From Cryptomeria japonica (taxonomy: Eukaryota; Streptophyta; Pinopsida; Cupressales; Cupressaceae), in the NCBI RefSeq assembly GCF_030272615.1, contig NC_081412.1:691306083-691370082 (forward strand): a DNA stretch of 64,000 bases, given 5' to 3'. Numbering within the stretch: position 1 is the first letter of the stretch; every line of letters begins with the position of its first letter. Shown here piece by piece: positions 1-12,177 of this stretch. The notes under the pieces were generated by a model that worked only from the letters and a program-made list of their open reading frames with translations, had not been told where the DNA came from and did not search any database. The position numbers were made by a program, and so were the translations under genes.

Positions 1-10
1 CATTAATACC

Positions 11-22
11 AAAGGGGGAGAC
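11..22 (+). other. Polypurine tract of element A
   Basis: AAAGGGGGAGAC lies directly before an LTR beginning TGTTGG. A polypurine tract primes plus-strand DNA synthesis in LTR retrotransposons. Its position shows that A is on the plus strand, with its body to the left of the window. Confidence 0.75.
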
Positions 23-1248
23 TGTTGGCCTTTTGGAGGAATTGATTACATGTTGCATTGATATTTTTTCATTGATGTCAATACTAGATGTTTTGGCTAT
101 TTACCAGTATCCTTCTAGTCCCGGTAGGATGTTTGGCTTCTAGTTGTATTAGATCATGATGATCGGGTATGCTCTGGTATGTTTTGGCTTTTGGAATTGG
201 CTTAGATTTTCTATTCGTGCTATTTAGATTCATGTCCAGCCAGTTGGTTTTGATTTGGTGATCAAATGCTATCCTGTATGCTGGTAAGCTTGGTTTGTTG
301 ATCCGGTGAGGGTTTCATCGACAGAGCTTTGTTGAAGATCTTTAATGTTATGTGTAAGTGGTGTTGGTGCGGCTTCTAGTAGAGGTTCAAGATACTGATG
401 GTGATCATGTTTGAGACTTGGCTGATTGGGATCATTGCTTTAGCGTGTGTGGACCTAAATTGGGTCTGATTTATCTAGGTTATGGACTAGCTTAATGTAA
501 CGTGTTGTTTGGACTTCTCTATGTGTTTCCGGGATATCTTATGGGTTGGATATTATTTGTTTGGTCTCAAGCCGACATGTTTTGTGATTATGTAATTTCT
601 TTATTATTTGGTGGCCGACCTTATTGTTTGTGGTCGAGGGTTTGTATATATATGATGTAAGATCTCATTGTAGATCAGATATGTGAGGAAGGTATGGATA
701 TGTAAGGAGCAAATTTTGTGATAATTATTCATGCAAAGGATTTGGTCAATCATTGGTGATCGAGTTGGGTTTATGTAAGAGGATTTAGTCCTCTGGTATT
801 GAGCTTAATCGAAACTATACTTAGGCATATCATTGCAGTTCATTCTCTTCCGGATTGTAGTCTAGATTTTTATGTAGTTAGTGAGAGTCCTTTTTGTAAT
901 GAGCAGTGTGCTCTAGGCTATTGGCCTTCCTACAAGTGCATGATCATCATTTGTAATCACATACTTACTACAGAAGTATTATACTATGGGTAGGCTTCCC
1001 ACCATGGTTTCTCCCTTTACCAGTTTTTCCATGTACAAATCTTGGTGTCATGTGGATGGTATTTATTCTCTAATTGTTGCTTATGCTTAATTGGTTTATC
1101 TGCTATTTCGGTAATTGGTTTATGCATTCCGATATTGATCTTTTGGGATCTGGTATTAAAGTTTTAATTTCTTAAGGTTCCGATAATATGGTGACAATTG
1201 ATTCACCCCCCCTCTCAATTGTCTTCCAGTTATTTTAACTGTCTAACA
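23..1248 (+). mobile_element. 3' LTR of copia-like element A
   Basis: The block begins TGTTGG after a polypurine tract and ends GTCTAACA, the TG...CA ends of an LTR. It has a TATA-like stretch near 645-655. R/U5 motifs shared with the C1, D and H LTRs follow, including a GGCCTTC...GTGCATG stretch near 920-945 and a TTTCC-ATGTACAAA stretch near 1027-1040. A C-rich hairpin sits at 1193-1223. No primer-binding site follows; instead the sequence enters an integrase remnant of K, so this is a 3' LTR. The left target duplication is outside the window. Confidence 0.8.
1193..1223 (+). other. LTR-end stem-loop (A)
   Basis: Nine perfect base pairs, GACAATTGA with TCAATTGTC, close the 13-nt loop TTCACCCCCCCTC, 25 nt before the LTR end. 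The same loop recurs in the C1, D and H LTRs with different stem sequences. Confidence 0.8.
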
Positions 1249-1375
1249 AAATTCAGACTTTTGTTTGAGAAAATATACAAATTATGGCTCTCCATGCTTT
1301 TTGTTTATCAATTTTTTCTTCAGGATGCTTGCTGAGAATGCATCCTTGATAAAATATATTATAATATTGAATAGA
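1249..1375 (-). pseudogene. Copia integrase remnant of element K
   Basis: On the minus strand a short stretch reads FVYFLKQKSEF, which resembles the Ty1/copia integrase core segment that follows the DDYSR motif. It is cut on the left by the LTR of A and on the right by H. The other side of H, from 37204, carries gag-protease of a copia element in the same orientation. I infer that both are parts of K. The distance from protease to this fragment is shorter than in an intact copia polyprotein, so part of pol is probably deleted. Only about 40 codons remain. Confidence 0.55.
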
Positions 1376-1380
1376 AGGCA
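1376..1380. repeat. Target-site duplication of H, left copy
   Basis: AGGCA directly abuts the H 3' LTR and recurs at 37199-37203 directly after the H 5' LTR. This proves that the 35.8-kb interval is one insertion with later elements nested in it. Confidence 0.9.
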
Positions 1381-2320
1381 TGTTGGGGTCCAAGAACACT
1401 GAGAGGGGGGGGGGGGGTGAATCAGTGTTCTACTATTAAGATATAATTTTTCTTTTTTATAACATACAGATATAAAACGATAATGAAGAAACATATAACT
1501 TGAAGCAAATAAACCATCCACATAAATGAACACCATAACACACATAATTTATACATGGAGAACCTCAAAGAAGAAAAACCATGATGGGATTTGTGACCCA
1601 CAATATCAGTTCACTAGCCATATGAAAGGATATTACATAAAATGAGGGCCTGCACATGCAAGAAGGCACATTGCTCATCACAAAAAGAGTCTCACTGACT
1701 ACAAGCTTATGCTGAAATAAAACAATAATAATGAGCTCAAAAAATGCATCTACTATGCCAAAAAGAGTTCCAGTTATAGTTCTGCTCTGTACCGGTTCAT
1801 AAACCTTGAACACTTCTACTGGTATCTCTTCTCCTCCAAGAATGCTTTCCAAACTATCTATAAATCATTGCATGATATAACATTCACATACACATGATCT
1901 ACATGCATATTCTTCGCATCAATAGTTCTACCATTATTCTCCTATCTCACTATCTTAATACAAAATGACCTAGCAAACTGACCTATATACCCTTACAAAC
2001 AATATGCCTTATGTTGGCTTACAATGTATTAGAAAAGATATACAATGTCAACTTTATACTATAATTACTAAATGATTTTACAAATAAAAATTCCTTTGGG
2101 TTCAATCCTGATGTCGGCTTTACTGAAGTGTTGGATGCCAGTGCCGGTGCCAGTGTCGATGTAACCCTGGATTCTCCAATGCCGGTATCTTCCAGTGAAT
2201 GCCTCCCAGTGTAGGTGTATGCCAGTGTAAGCTTCTTTATGAATCTTGTTGCCAAGTAACCATGTTGCCATGTTGCCATCAATGACAACATATGAATCCA
2301 ATGAGTGTCAATTGGCAACA
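1381..2320 (-). repeat. 3' LTR of H
   Basis: On the minus strand it starts TGTTGCCAATTG after the polypurine tract and ends GGACCCCAACA. It pairs with 36261-37198. A TATA-like stretch (minus GTATATAGG) lies near 1982-1991. The LTR-end hairpin is at 1394-1430, with its G/C run expanded. It has TG...CA ends, whereas the 5' copy has a mutated TA start. Confidence 0.9.
1394..1430 (-). other. LTR-end stem-loop (H 3' LTR), expanded loop
   Basis: The arms GAACACTGA and TCAGTGTTC form nine perfect base pairs. The loop is 19 nt, with a run of 13 C on the sense (minus) strand. In the 5' LTR the loop is 13 nt with 7 C. Confidence 0.8.
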
Positions 2321-2347
2321 ATCTCCCCCTTTGGCATTGATGACAAC
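2272..2347 (-). other. Inverted repeat enclosing the H polypurine tract
   Basis: GTTGCCATCAATG at 2272-2284 (inside the LTR) and CATTGATGACAAC at 2335-2347 (internal) are complementary at 12 of 13 positions. They bracket the polypurine tract and LTR start. The same arrangement occurs in D, E and C1. Confidence 0.65.
2321..2334 (-). other. Polypurine tract of H
   Basis: The plus strand reads ATCTCCCCCTTTGG, so the minus strand has CCAAAGGGGGAGAT directly before the LTR start. Two further purine tracts of the same type lie at about 2392-2402 and 2468-2478. Confidence 0.85.
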
Positions 2348-2534
2348 ACTCATGTGAAAAATGGATTCTCTATCGGTTGAACCTGAAGTATGCTCCCCCT
2401 GAGCAATACACTCCTTCTTGATATCCTTGCCATATTTTTTGTGTGATATTTTTCACATTATATACACTCCCTCTTTGGCGTCAATGCCAAAGACCGGTGA
2501 AAGAATTTGAAAGAATTAATGAATACAGATTTCT

Positions 2535-5373
2535 TTACCAGAGCTTGACCAATTTTAAGATTTCTGGGTAAGCCTTGTCTAGCAACTGTAAATATGTGTC
2601 CCAGCCGGTTCTGAAGGTATCAGATATGGATACAAGTCCACTCAAAAAGTGTGCAAATGTTTCCTTCTCTTTGACTTCTGCCGATGTGGACTTAGCAATC
2701 ATATCCATACATTTCCTCTTATGTACACCAAGTGAATCCAATCTAGGATTCACCAATCCTCTAAAACTCCTCGCTCTCCAAATGATCTTGTCTTTTTCCT
2801 TTTCAAAAGAAAAAAATTGGTTCTCCAAGGACAAAATTTGTCCATCAACAGATGTTGTTAGTGAGATTAATTCATCAAAAGAATTTGCAATATTTGCAAC
2901 CTTAACATGTAATTCCTTTAATCTGCTATCTACGTTTGCTGTAAGAGTTTCTATGTTACAATAGACCCTGTAGATATTTGTACACTATTTCAAATAATTC
3001 TTAATAAGAATCAATTTTCCTTCAATTTTCTTTTTCTCTATTTCAATAATTTGATCAAAAGCAACTCTCTTAGCCATAGTAAATATCTCAAGTGCCTGTC
3101 GGTCTAAAATTTGCTGCAAAGATTGAAAGTTGTTAGATATATGCTTATTTAATGCCTTAAGCTTGCCAGAAGGGCTTGCTTCATTTTCAATCTGACAATT
3201 AGGAATTAATCTGTGCAAAATGGTGATTGAGTGATCTACTTTTCCTTTATCTGCCGATCCCTCCTTTATTAGTTTCTGAGTGGCCATCATCATTAACTTA
3301 GTGGGACTCATCTCAGTGATTGATTTACTCTCAACTTGAGAAGTGTCAATTGCCAAAACCTTTGCCAGGGAATCAATATTAACTACTGGTATAGTTTCAG
3401 TTCCCTTTGCCTTATTCTCCTTAGCACCAGTAGCTTCGCCACTTGGTGGAGTATCTATTACTACTGGTGGAGTATTATCCACAATATTGTCAGTAACCTG
3501 TACAGTGTCTTGTTTAACAGTTGTTTTTGCTGGTATTGACTTTACACTCTCCTTTACTGCCGGTGGTGTCTATATACTTATAGTTACTGCCGGTTTATTC
3601 AAAATTGGAGCTGAACTATCTAAAATACCTTTCCCTTTAAATCTATCTGGGATGGTGGAAGTTGTTGCTTTTACAAATTCTTCTTGGGAGATGAGGAAAT
3701 CGGGATTCTTTTGGAATAATTTGGTCCAACCATCTTTGGTCTCATTTACTACCTCATTTACCCTACCCATCATTAGGCTTATTTGTCAGGGTTTTATACT
3801 AAAAACTGTTCTGTTTGCAACATCTATGCATCTTTTCATTTCCTCATTGTTTATTGAACCACACATTTCCAAAAGTTCCACTTCCTTAATTTTTCCATCC
3901 CTCTTGATTGCATCAAGTCTTCTACCATCTAATTTATTGTACAATGATAGAGGAATTTCCTCTAAAAATTTCTACTAAGGCTTTCTTATATATATCCATG
4001 TATAACAAAATTGCCTTTTCAATCTCATTTTTCTCATCATCCTCTAAATCTTCATTCTAAATGGATACATTTTTCAACATTCCATCCTTGGTTATTTCAT
4101 CAATCAATTCAGCATAGGTATTTGTAGCCTTACTAGATTTAGTATCATCATCATTCTTCTTCTTCTTGTTGTGGGTTGTCAGAGTGGATGTAACTAGTTT
4201 CCTCTTCTGAATGGGTTTCCTTGCTGGAGGTGGGGGTGCAATAGGTTTTATCACTTTTGTCACAAGCTTCCTCCTTGGATCCACCTTTTTCTCCTCTACT
4301 GGAGGCTGGTCAACTTTCTTTCTTTGTACTCTTCTGAATGCTAGAGGTTCATTATCCTCTGGATCAGAGTCAGAAGTGATAGAAGAAATGAAAGTTTCAG
4401 GCCTCTTTGCCTCAAGAGCACTAACCTTTGCCGGTTCCTTTGTTGGTTTGGATCCAGAACCTATTTGAGTTTCTATCTTATGGATTACATCCTGTACAAA
4501 TGCAAACATCTTATCTATTTTCTTCTCTCTTTTCTTTTCAAAGCCAATCTTGACTTCAAGAACCTTCTCTTTAGTAGTACCAAAGTGTTCTGTCTTGTCA
4601 TCCAATAGAGCTTCAAGCAAAATTTTTGCATAAAGTTCAAAAATGATATCATCCACTTCATATCCAAGCTCAATGACCCATATGATCCTAGGTTCTACTG
4701 CCTCCATAAGAGTTTCATTAGTTTTCACCATAAAACATATATAAGTGGAGTACTTCTCCACAATGTGCTTTGATATTCTCTCCCTCTTTCTCATGTTTTC
4801 CTGATATGTTTTGAAATAGCCCCAAAGCTTTTCATCCCTGCTGGTACCAAGACCGGTGATTGCTTCCTTGATTTGCATACCTACCAGTATGTCATGAGCC
4901 CAACTCTTCTTCCCTAGACCGGGTAGCTCATTCATGAAGTAAAGCATTAAACAAACAATGATATTTCCGGAACCTAAAAGTTCCTTTTTTAACACTTTTA
5001 ATCTTTACAAGATTTATCATTAACTCACTTCTCAGCCATTCACATAAATCATACTTCTCATTATTATTTAACATCTAATAAGTAGCATGGATGTAGGAAC
5101 TACCAACAGAGCTCAGTTGACTAGATTGAGTTACCTTATAGCCGATTATCATGTTGAAAAATTTCACATCTAAGTCCTTGATGGTGCTGACTCTCATAAA
5201 TCTTCCATCATGGGTTGCACCGGTGAGCTTCTCAACCGCAGTGGTGGAAATCTTCATGCCAAGTTCTTGTTCAACTTTGGGTAAGCTAATGACTACTTGA
5301 CTTGCTTCCTTTGTGATCATGTAGGGCCTATCCAGCCATATGAACTCATTGTGAACATTGCTCAGAACATATC
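2535..5373 (-). pseudogene. H ORF2, C-terminal part (broken)
   Basis: This is the continuation of ORF2 after the C1 insertion. In order on the minus strand: a globular part with LTGATHDGR (about 5230-5200); a region with PRIIWVIELGYEVDD matching D's PRTIWVTEMGYETDD; a basic proline-rich linker with PPPPARKP and KKKKNDDD (near 4250-4130); MMGRVNEV at 3773; and a coiled-coil tail (3482-2985, 2834-2535) with NPRLDSL matching D's SPRLDYL. Stops and at least two frameshifts break it, the worst between 4056 and 3780. There is no known catalytic motif. Alignment with D and E shows the same domain order, so the ORF was under selection in the family before this copy decayed. Its function is unknown. 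Confidence 0.75.
5369..5373. repeat. Target-site duplication of C1, left copy
   Basis: ATATC repeats at 34333-34337. Reading H ORF2 across the site, with one copy removed, restores a match to D (D: IPEFTKEVIRIVL; H: IPEFKDEVIRYVL). This confirms the boundary. Confidence 0.85.
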
Positions 5374-5883
5374 TATTGGTATTTTGGATATGTTGATATT
5401 GTTTTGTCATTGATATCAACACCAGTCATCACTTGTCAACACTTATCAACACTTGGAGATTCTGGTTATGATCACCGGCAAGATAGAGACTTATGCATAA
5501 CACTGGTATTTGGTTCACTAGCAGATTATATTGTTCACCAACACTTTGAAAGACTTGGAAATGACTTGGTTATGTCGAAGACAATTGGTTATTTATTTAT
5601 TTGGGTTTGCATATTTGTTGTTACCGACAAATAGGTCCAGGATAAACACTGATAGACTTATCTATTCTAGATTAGCACGACATGTTATGGAGATGATTTA
5701 TTACTACTATAAATGTATTGAGCCCACATCATGCATCGGATATTGATTTGTTTGTAATATCTTTTAGTGAGCTGACATATTCAATTGGTCCTATGTTATG
5801 GTATATATGTAAGATCTTATTTGTAAGATCGATATGGGATTGGGAAGAAGAATTGTAATAGAGTATATGCAAAAATAAGTAGA

Positions 5884-5888
5884 GCTAT
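5884..5888. repeat. Target-site duplication of G1, left copy
   Basis: GCTAT, repeated at 13777-13781. The flanking sequence rejoins as in the uninterrupted C1 3' LTR near 33822-33830. Confidence 0.9.
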
Positions 5889-7486
5889 TGGTGTAGGAGA
5901 ACCCTTTCAAGTTCTTCCTCCTTCTTTTTTTGTTGGTGTTATGCTTCTTATGAAGCCATTGTACATAAAATAATGAGCCATGTGCTCATAGGTCCTAGTT
6001 AGGATCCTAGTGAAGATCTTAGGGGTCATAAGTCAAGATTGTGATTTTCTTGAAAATGGAGGGTATGTGTGTCTTTGTGATGTTTAGGGGTCCTTTATAA
6101 CATGGTGGTGTCCTTAGGTTGGCCCAATGTGGGTTTAGGAGTCATGAAAAGCAACATTGAGAAAGTTGCTCAAAAGTTGCAAAAGTTGCATGACAACTTT
6201 TAAAAGTTGTCAAGCAACTTTTCCACCAAGAGGTCAAAATCCTTAGTTTGGCATGGACAACCCTAATATGGGCACATAGATCGAGGCCAAGGTGGTATAA
6301 GTATTTGCAAACCCTAAATGAATGGGTTGGATGTCATAGATTGTACGGCCCAAGCAAGAAGAGCTTGACTATGACTGTTTGTTGGTTACCAATCAGATTG
6401 AATGAAGTTACCAGGCAAGTAAATGGATTAAACTACGTGCAAAACTATGTGAAATGTCTTCTATGGTGTAAATACTTTCATTGTGAGTGATTAGTTTAGG
6501 TTTTTGTTTACCGGTTGAGTGTGTTTGTAAATAGTTTGTAATTTGCAGTCTCACTGTCCATTTTTGGACTGGTTGTGCAAATGAAGTCATAACTCCATTC
6601 CCCATTATGGAATCACCATGAAACCGTGGGGAATGGAAGTGAAGACCCTATACTATAGTCCCATGCAAGAAGGTCCCTTAAAAATGCAGGAAGGCCAAAC
6701 AAAGACCCACTCCTAGGTGAGACTGGACAGTGTCCGGTTAGGAGAGGTCAAATTGCAGAGGTCTTAGAGAGCAAGGTTGGTCAGAGGAGAGTGCACCCTT
6801 TGGAGGAGGTATAGAGGAGTGTGTGAAGCATCACTGGTGTGAAGGAGGAGCCTTCACTAATCCAAAAAAGGTGGATAAAACACAAAACCTTCACTATGAC
6901 CCAGGCAGACCCCAAAAACCCTCAAAAAATCCCTTGCAAATGTTAAAATCCACCTAGGACAGTGTACAGATACTTGGAGGCCTAAAACCTAGAAAATCCT
7001 TGAGTCCTTGCCAAATGAATGGTAGTCCATTTTTGGGAGTTAGGGTTGTTTGTGCATCATTTATGTGAGGGAGCCCTAAAAGTCTGGGTAGGAGGCCTAA
7101 TTGGTCCTAATCCTTGTAGCCCTATTTTGTAGGAAAAACACAAAATGGTGAAATTGGTAAGGGGTTGAAGGCTTGAAAACTCTTGGGGGCACATGAATGG
7201 GTGGGAAGGCCATGAAATAGACTTGTTATAACCTTGCTAAGACCTTGGAAGGTGTGGAACAAGGCTAACCCTTATTAGCCATAGTAAGGGGTTTTGAGTC
7301 TCATGAGTAGGTGAGACCTTAGGAGCAGCATAGCAACTCATTGGTGGGTGGATTGGGAAAGGTCAGGGGATTCCTTAAGCAAAGGAAGTCCTAGAGACCC
7401 TAGGGTGTGAGGAGAACACCAGGTGATCCAAGGAAAGTATCCAAGAGCATAGGCTAGGCTAGTCTATCCCAAGCACCAACCCATCA
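5889..7486 (+). repeat. 5' LTR of G1
   Basis: It begins TGGTGTAGGAG and ends AACCCATCA before the primer-binding site. It contains the 20-bp perfect palindrome GACAACTTTTAAAAGTTGTC at 6192-6211 among AAAGTTGC repeats. It matches 12178-13776 along its full length. Confidence 0.92.
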
Positions 7487-7489
7487 GAT

Positions 7490-7501
7490 TGGTATCAGAG
7501 C
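7490..7501 (+). other. Primer-binding site of G1
   Basis: TGGTATCAGAGC is complementary to the 3' end of initiator tRNA-Met, the usual primer for plant copia elements and many chromoviruses. It starts three bases after the LTR. Confidence 0.9.
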
Positions 7502-7526
7502 AAGTAAAAGACTTGTTGGACTATGT

Positions 7527-9190
7527 ATGTCTCTATATACTGGTGAATCAGTAGTGGAGAGCAGAATGGTCACTAATGCAGAGCTAGATAGAGAGGTTGA
7601 AGAATAGAAGAAGAAGAATAGACTCCTTGAAGAAGCTATGAGCGAGATAAGGGATAAACTACAGGAAGTGGTGGATCAGAGGACACAAGGACCTTGGGAT
7701 GAAGACACCAAGAGTAAAGGCAAGAAGATTATAGACATAGATGACATTATCCCTGAACCAGATCCCTTGTTCAATGAAGAACCTTTTGTGAAGGCTATTA
7801 AGGCCTTGAACACCAAAGCCTTTGAAGGATTGCCACATTTCAGTGGAAGAATGGACATAGACACTGTTATGGAATGGAATGAGGGCATGGAAAACCACTT
7901 TGAGTGTGAGGGAGTGACAGAGGCTCAAAAGGTTAAAGTTTCCAAATCAAGATTAAGGGAAGCAACTTTGACATGGCGAAAGTACCTGCAAGAAGAAAGA
8001 GTTAGTATGGGAAAGCTACCTATTGCAAATTGGAAAGCTATGGTGAGTAAGATTAAGGAGAACTACTTACCAGAGGATTATGAAGTCCAACTTCATAAGA
8101 AGAGACAAGAATTGAAGCAAAAGGATCTTGATGTGACCTCCTACACAGAGGAGTTTCAAAAGCTATGTCTTAGATCCAAAGTCCAAGAAGATGAATCTAT
8201 TAAGGTGGCTAGGTATCTAAGCGGCCTAAAGTGGAACATTCAAGAGGAGATAAGCCTATGGACTCCTACTACTGTCTAAAAATGTCATCAGCTTGCTGCC
8301 AAGGTAGAAGAGAGGAACAAAAGGAAAGGATACTCCAATAATAGGGGTAAAGGTAGAGGTAGAGATCATGTGAATCACTGAGGTGGTTACCAAAGCAAGG
8401 CAAATGAGCAAAGGAACCAAGGAGAAACCAAGTTGACTGAGCATGGCAGTGAAGACAATCTTAGAGGAGGACATTCTAGAGGAAGAGGTGCACAAGGTGA
8501 TCAAAATAGGGGTAGAGGTACTGATAGAGGTAACTCCTATTTTGCAACAATGAATTTTTACAATTGTGGACAATTGGGACACCTGACATATAGATGTCCT
8601 GACAAGCCTACATCATCAAACAGTGGAAAGAGGGTTTCATATGCACATGAAGACTCTTCAAGTAGAAAGACACCTGAGGTGGACCATATTGAATCAGAGA
8701 TTGGAGAAAATCTAATGTTCAATAGGGTCTTGATAAGACAACCAGAGAAGAATGAACCTAAGCATAGGAGAGCATTGTTTAGGGTGAGATGCAAGATTCT
8801 TGGTAAAGTTTGCAAGGTGATAGTTGATTTAGGCTCAACTGACAATATCATATCAGAAGAGGCAGTCAAGAAGTTGAAACTCACAAGGATACCCCACACT
8901 AACCCATACAAGGTGACATAGTTGAATCATGAGCAGAGTGTGCTAGTCAATGAGTAGACCTGGGTAGAGTTTTCTATTGGAGGATACAAGGATAAGATCC
9001 TTTGTGATGTGTTACCTATCGATGCATGTCACTTATTGCTAGGAAGACCCTAGCAATTTGATAGGAAGGTGATCTATGATGGAGAGGAGAACTCCATTTC
9101 CTTTAAGAAGGACAACAAGACCTTCAAGATTCACTCTTTGACAGAGAATGAAGAGGGAACTTCAAGAAAACTTAGTGTTTTATTGGTTTA
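7527..9190 (+). pseudogene. G1 gag and protease (broken)
   Basis: The gag core runs from an ATG at 7527 or 7638 (same frame, with a TAG between them). It has the retrotransposon-gag segment (WRKYLQEERVSMG, ENYLPEDYEVQL) at 7980-8100. A basic RG-rich stretch and a zinc knuckle, FYNCGQLGHLTYRC, follow near 8560-8600; the first Cys is Phe, so the knuckle is damaged. The protease motif DLGSTDNIIS (normally DSGS/DTGA) lies near 8827-8856 and LLLGRP near 9034-9051. Stops at 8277, 8379, 8919, 8955 and 9051 are in frame. A frameshift at about 9180-9197 leads into pol. Confidence 0.85.
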
Positions 9191-9196
9191 CCGGTA

Positions 9197-12157
9197 AAGA
9201 GTTTTTAAACTTGCTACATGAGGAGGAGATAGTCAAGTGTGCCATCTTTGTGAAGCCAAAGGAGGAAGAAGACAAGTTGTAGGCAGAGATACCCAAGGAG
9301 GTGAAGCACATGTTGCAAGAGTATAAGGACATAGTGAGTGATGGAGCACCTGCAACACTCCCACCAAGAAGGTCTATAAGTCATCAAATAGACTTTTTTC
9401 CTAGTGAATCCTTACCTAACAAGGCTGCATATAAGCTTACACCTAATCAGAATAAGGAGGTAGCAAGGCAAGTGCAGGAGTTATTGGAACAAGGACTGAT
9501 TAAGAAGAGCATCAGCCCATGTGCGGTCTCGGTAGTGCTAGCATCAAAAAAAGGAGGTAAGTGGAGACTATGTACCAACTCAAGGGCAATCAATAGGATC
9601 ACCATAAGGTATAGGTTTCCTATTCCTAGAATAGAGGATCTAATGGACTATTTAGGAGGGGCTATGTATTTTACCAAGCTAGACCTTAAAAGTGGTTATC
9701 ACCAGATAAGAATTAAGGAGGGTGATGAGTGGAAAACTGCTTTTAAGACCACAGAGGGGTTGTATGAATGGCTTGTGATGCCATTTGGGCTTACTAATGC
9801 TCCAAGCACCTTCATGAGGTTGATGAATGAAGTGTTGAAGGATTTCACTGGCAGATTTGTGGTGGTGTACCTAGATGACATTCTCATCTATAGCAGAACC
9901 AAAGAGGAGCACCTTGAGCATTTGAGGTTAGTCTTAGAGAGGTTGCATGAGGAGAAGCTATCCATGAACCTAGAGAAGTGTGACTTATTGAAGCAAGGGC
10001 TGGTCTACTTAGAATTTGTGGTGTCTAAAGGAACCTTGAAGATGGATCCAATCAAAGTGGAGGCAATCTTGAATTGGCTTGCACCTAAAACAAGGACTGA
10101 GGTTAGAAGTCTCCATGGATTAGCTCAATTCTATAGGAAGTTTGTGAGGAACTTCAGTGGCATATGTGCACCAGTCCTTGACACCATCAAAGGAGGCCTT
10201 AAAACTAAGTTTAAATGGACTGAGCAGACTGACAAAGCATTTCAATTGTTGAAATAGGAAGTAGCCACAAAACCTATCCTTCTCCTACCTACGTTTGATA
10301 AGCTATTCACTTTGGAGTGTGATGCAAGTGGAATTGCAGTAGGTGGTGTGTTGAGTCAAGAGGGAAGACTTGTGGCATTTTTCAGTGAGAAGCTTAATGA
10401 AGAAGTACTCAGCCTATGACCTAGAGTTGTATGCATTAGTGTAGTCACTAAAGAAATGGAGGCATTAACTACTCCTAAAGGAATTTGTAGTGTTCATAGA
10501 CAACCAAGCATTGAGTTACATTAACACTCAAGAGAAGCTTAGCAACAGACATCTGAAATGGATGGAATACCTCCAATCCTTCACCTTCACCATCAAGCAT
10601 AAGAAGGGGCAACTTAATAAGGTGGCAGATGCCTTAAGCAGGAAGTTGTTGATAGTTCAAGAGTTACAGTTGCAGAGCATAGGCATAGAAGGTTTCAAAG
10701 ACCTCTATGAAGGAGATGAAGACTTCTCATCAGCTTATAAGGTTTGCAAAGAGTTTGAGAACCATTTTCATGGTGAGTATGTAGATTACACTCTCCAAAA
10801 TGGTCTCTTGTTCAAAGGTTATCAGTTGTTTGTACCTAGAGGATCCATGAGGGAGAACCTCATCCAAGAGAAACATAATGGTAGTTTGAGTGGACACTTT
10901 GGGATTAATAAGACCCTAGACTTAGTACAGAGGTACTACTATTGGCCAAAGTTGCCAAGAGATGTGAAGAGGTATGTGGAGCAATGTTGTGTGTGTCAAA
11001 GAGCAAAAGGAGGATCAAGCAATGCTGGTCTTTATCAACCATTACTAGTCCCTAACAGACCTTGGGAATGTATAAGCATGGAATTTGTAGTAGGACTTCC
11101 CAAGACTAAAATAGGTATGGACAACATCTATGTAGTAGTAGATAGATTTTCCAAGATGAGTCATTTCATACCATGTAAGACTACACATGATGCTAGCTAT
11201 GTTGCACATCTCTTCTTCAAAGAGATTGTTAGGATTCATGGACTCCCTTTAAGCATTGTTTCATACAAGGACAACAAGTTCATGGGTCATTTTTAGCAAA
11301 CATTATGGAGGAGACTAGGAACTAACTTGTCATTTAGCTCAGCTTACCATCCACAAACATATGGTCAAACTGAAGTCATCAACAAGGTGTTAGGTAATTT
11401 GTTGAGGTGTCTAACTAAGGAATATGGTCAGACATGGGACCTAATCATTCCTCAAGCAGAGTATGCATATAATTATAGTGTGAATAGGACCACTGGTAGA
11501 AGCCCTTTTGAGGTTGTGTATGGCAAACATCCAAGGGGAGTATGTGAGTTGAGAGACCTTAGTACTTTGGAGATGAATAGTGGGAAAGCAGAGGACTTCA
11601 CTCAAACCATCAAGGAAGTTCAAGAGAAAGTTAAGAAGGCCATCCTTAAATCCACTCAAAAATTGAAGGCCAAAGTGGATGAGAGAAGGAGATAAGTTCA
11701 ATTCAAGGTGGGTGACTATGTGATGGTACATTTGAGCAAAGCCAGGATGCAAAGTGGCAAGCCTACCAAACTGCAGATGAAGAGAGTAGGACCTTGTCAA
11801 ATTCTAGAAAAATATGCTGAGAATGCCTATAAGGTTGATTTACCTTCAGACTTAGCCATTTCACCAGTCTTTAATGTTGTTGATCTGGTAATGTACAAGG
11901 GAGTGATAGCAGGGCAGACTGAGAACCAAGCTAAGGTATTACAAGACTTGGATGTAAATACCTTACCTCAAGTGAAGAAGCCTAAAGCAGAGGAGATCTT
12001 GGAATCAAGGGTGAAGAAGTCTACTAGACACCAGGTCTACATGGAGCAATTAGTGAAATGGGTAGATCAACCAGTATCTGAAGCTACATGGGTGGAGGAG
12101 AGCAGGTTCAAGACACTTGGAATAGACTCGGCTCTCATTTCTTCTTCTTTTTCTTAG
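9197..12157 (+). pseudogene. G1 pol: RT, RNase H, integrase, chromodomain-like tail
   Basis: Reverse transcriptase spans about 9390-10000, with TKLDLKSGYHQIRI, PFGLTNAPSTF and the catalytic YLDD at 9869-9880. RNase H follows ([17 protein letters not shown]), with a small deletion near 10400 that shifts the frame. The integrase has its zinc-binding H/C residues (HNGSLSGHFG, CCVCQRAKG). The first catalytic Asp is Glu (SMEFVVGLP) and the second is lost (SYKDNKF in place of SDRD). The tail reads YMEQLVKWVDQPVSEATW, like a chromodomain. Stops include TAG at 10255 and 11294 and TAA at 11693. The protein cannot be made whole or integrate. Confidence 0.9.
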
Positions 12158-12165
12158 TTATGTGC

Positions 12166-12177
12166 AGAGGGGGAGTA
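12166..12177 (+). other. Polypurine tract of G1
   Basis: AGAGGGGGAGTA abuts the 3' LTR start TGGTGCAGG. Confidence 0.85.

Noticed and set aside
799-993. Small plus-strand ORF in the A LTR
   Set aside because: It lies wholly inside R/U5 motifs shared with other LTRs that are noncoding; no conserved peptide.
2019-2321. Overlapping minus-strand ORFs in the H LTR
   Set aside because: They fall within the 3' LTR. The 5' LTR copy reads differently, so they are chance ORFs.
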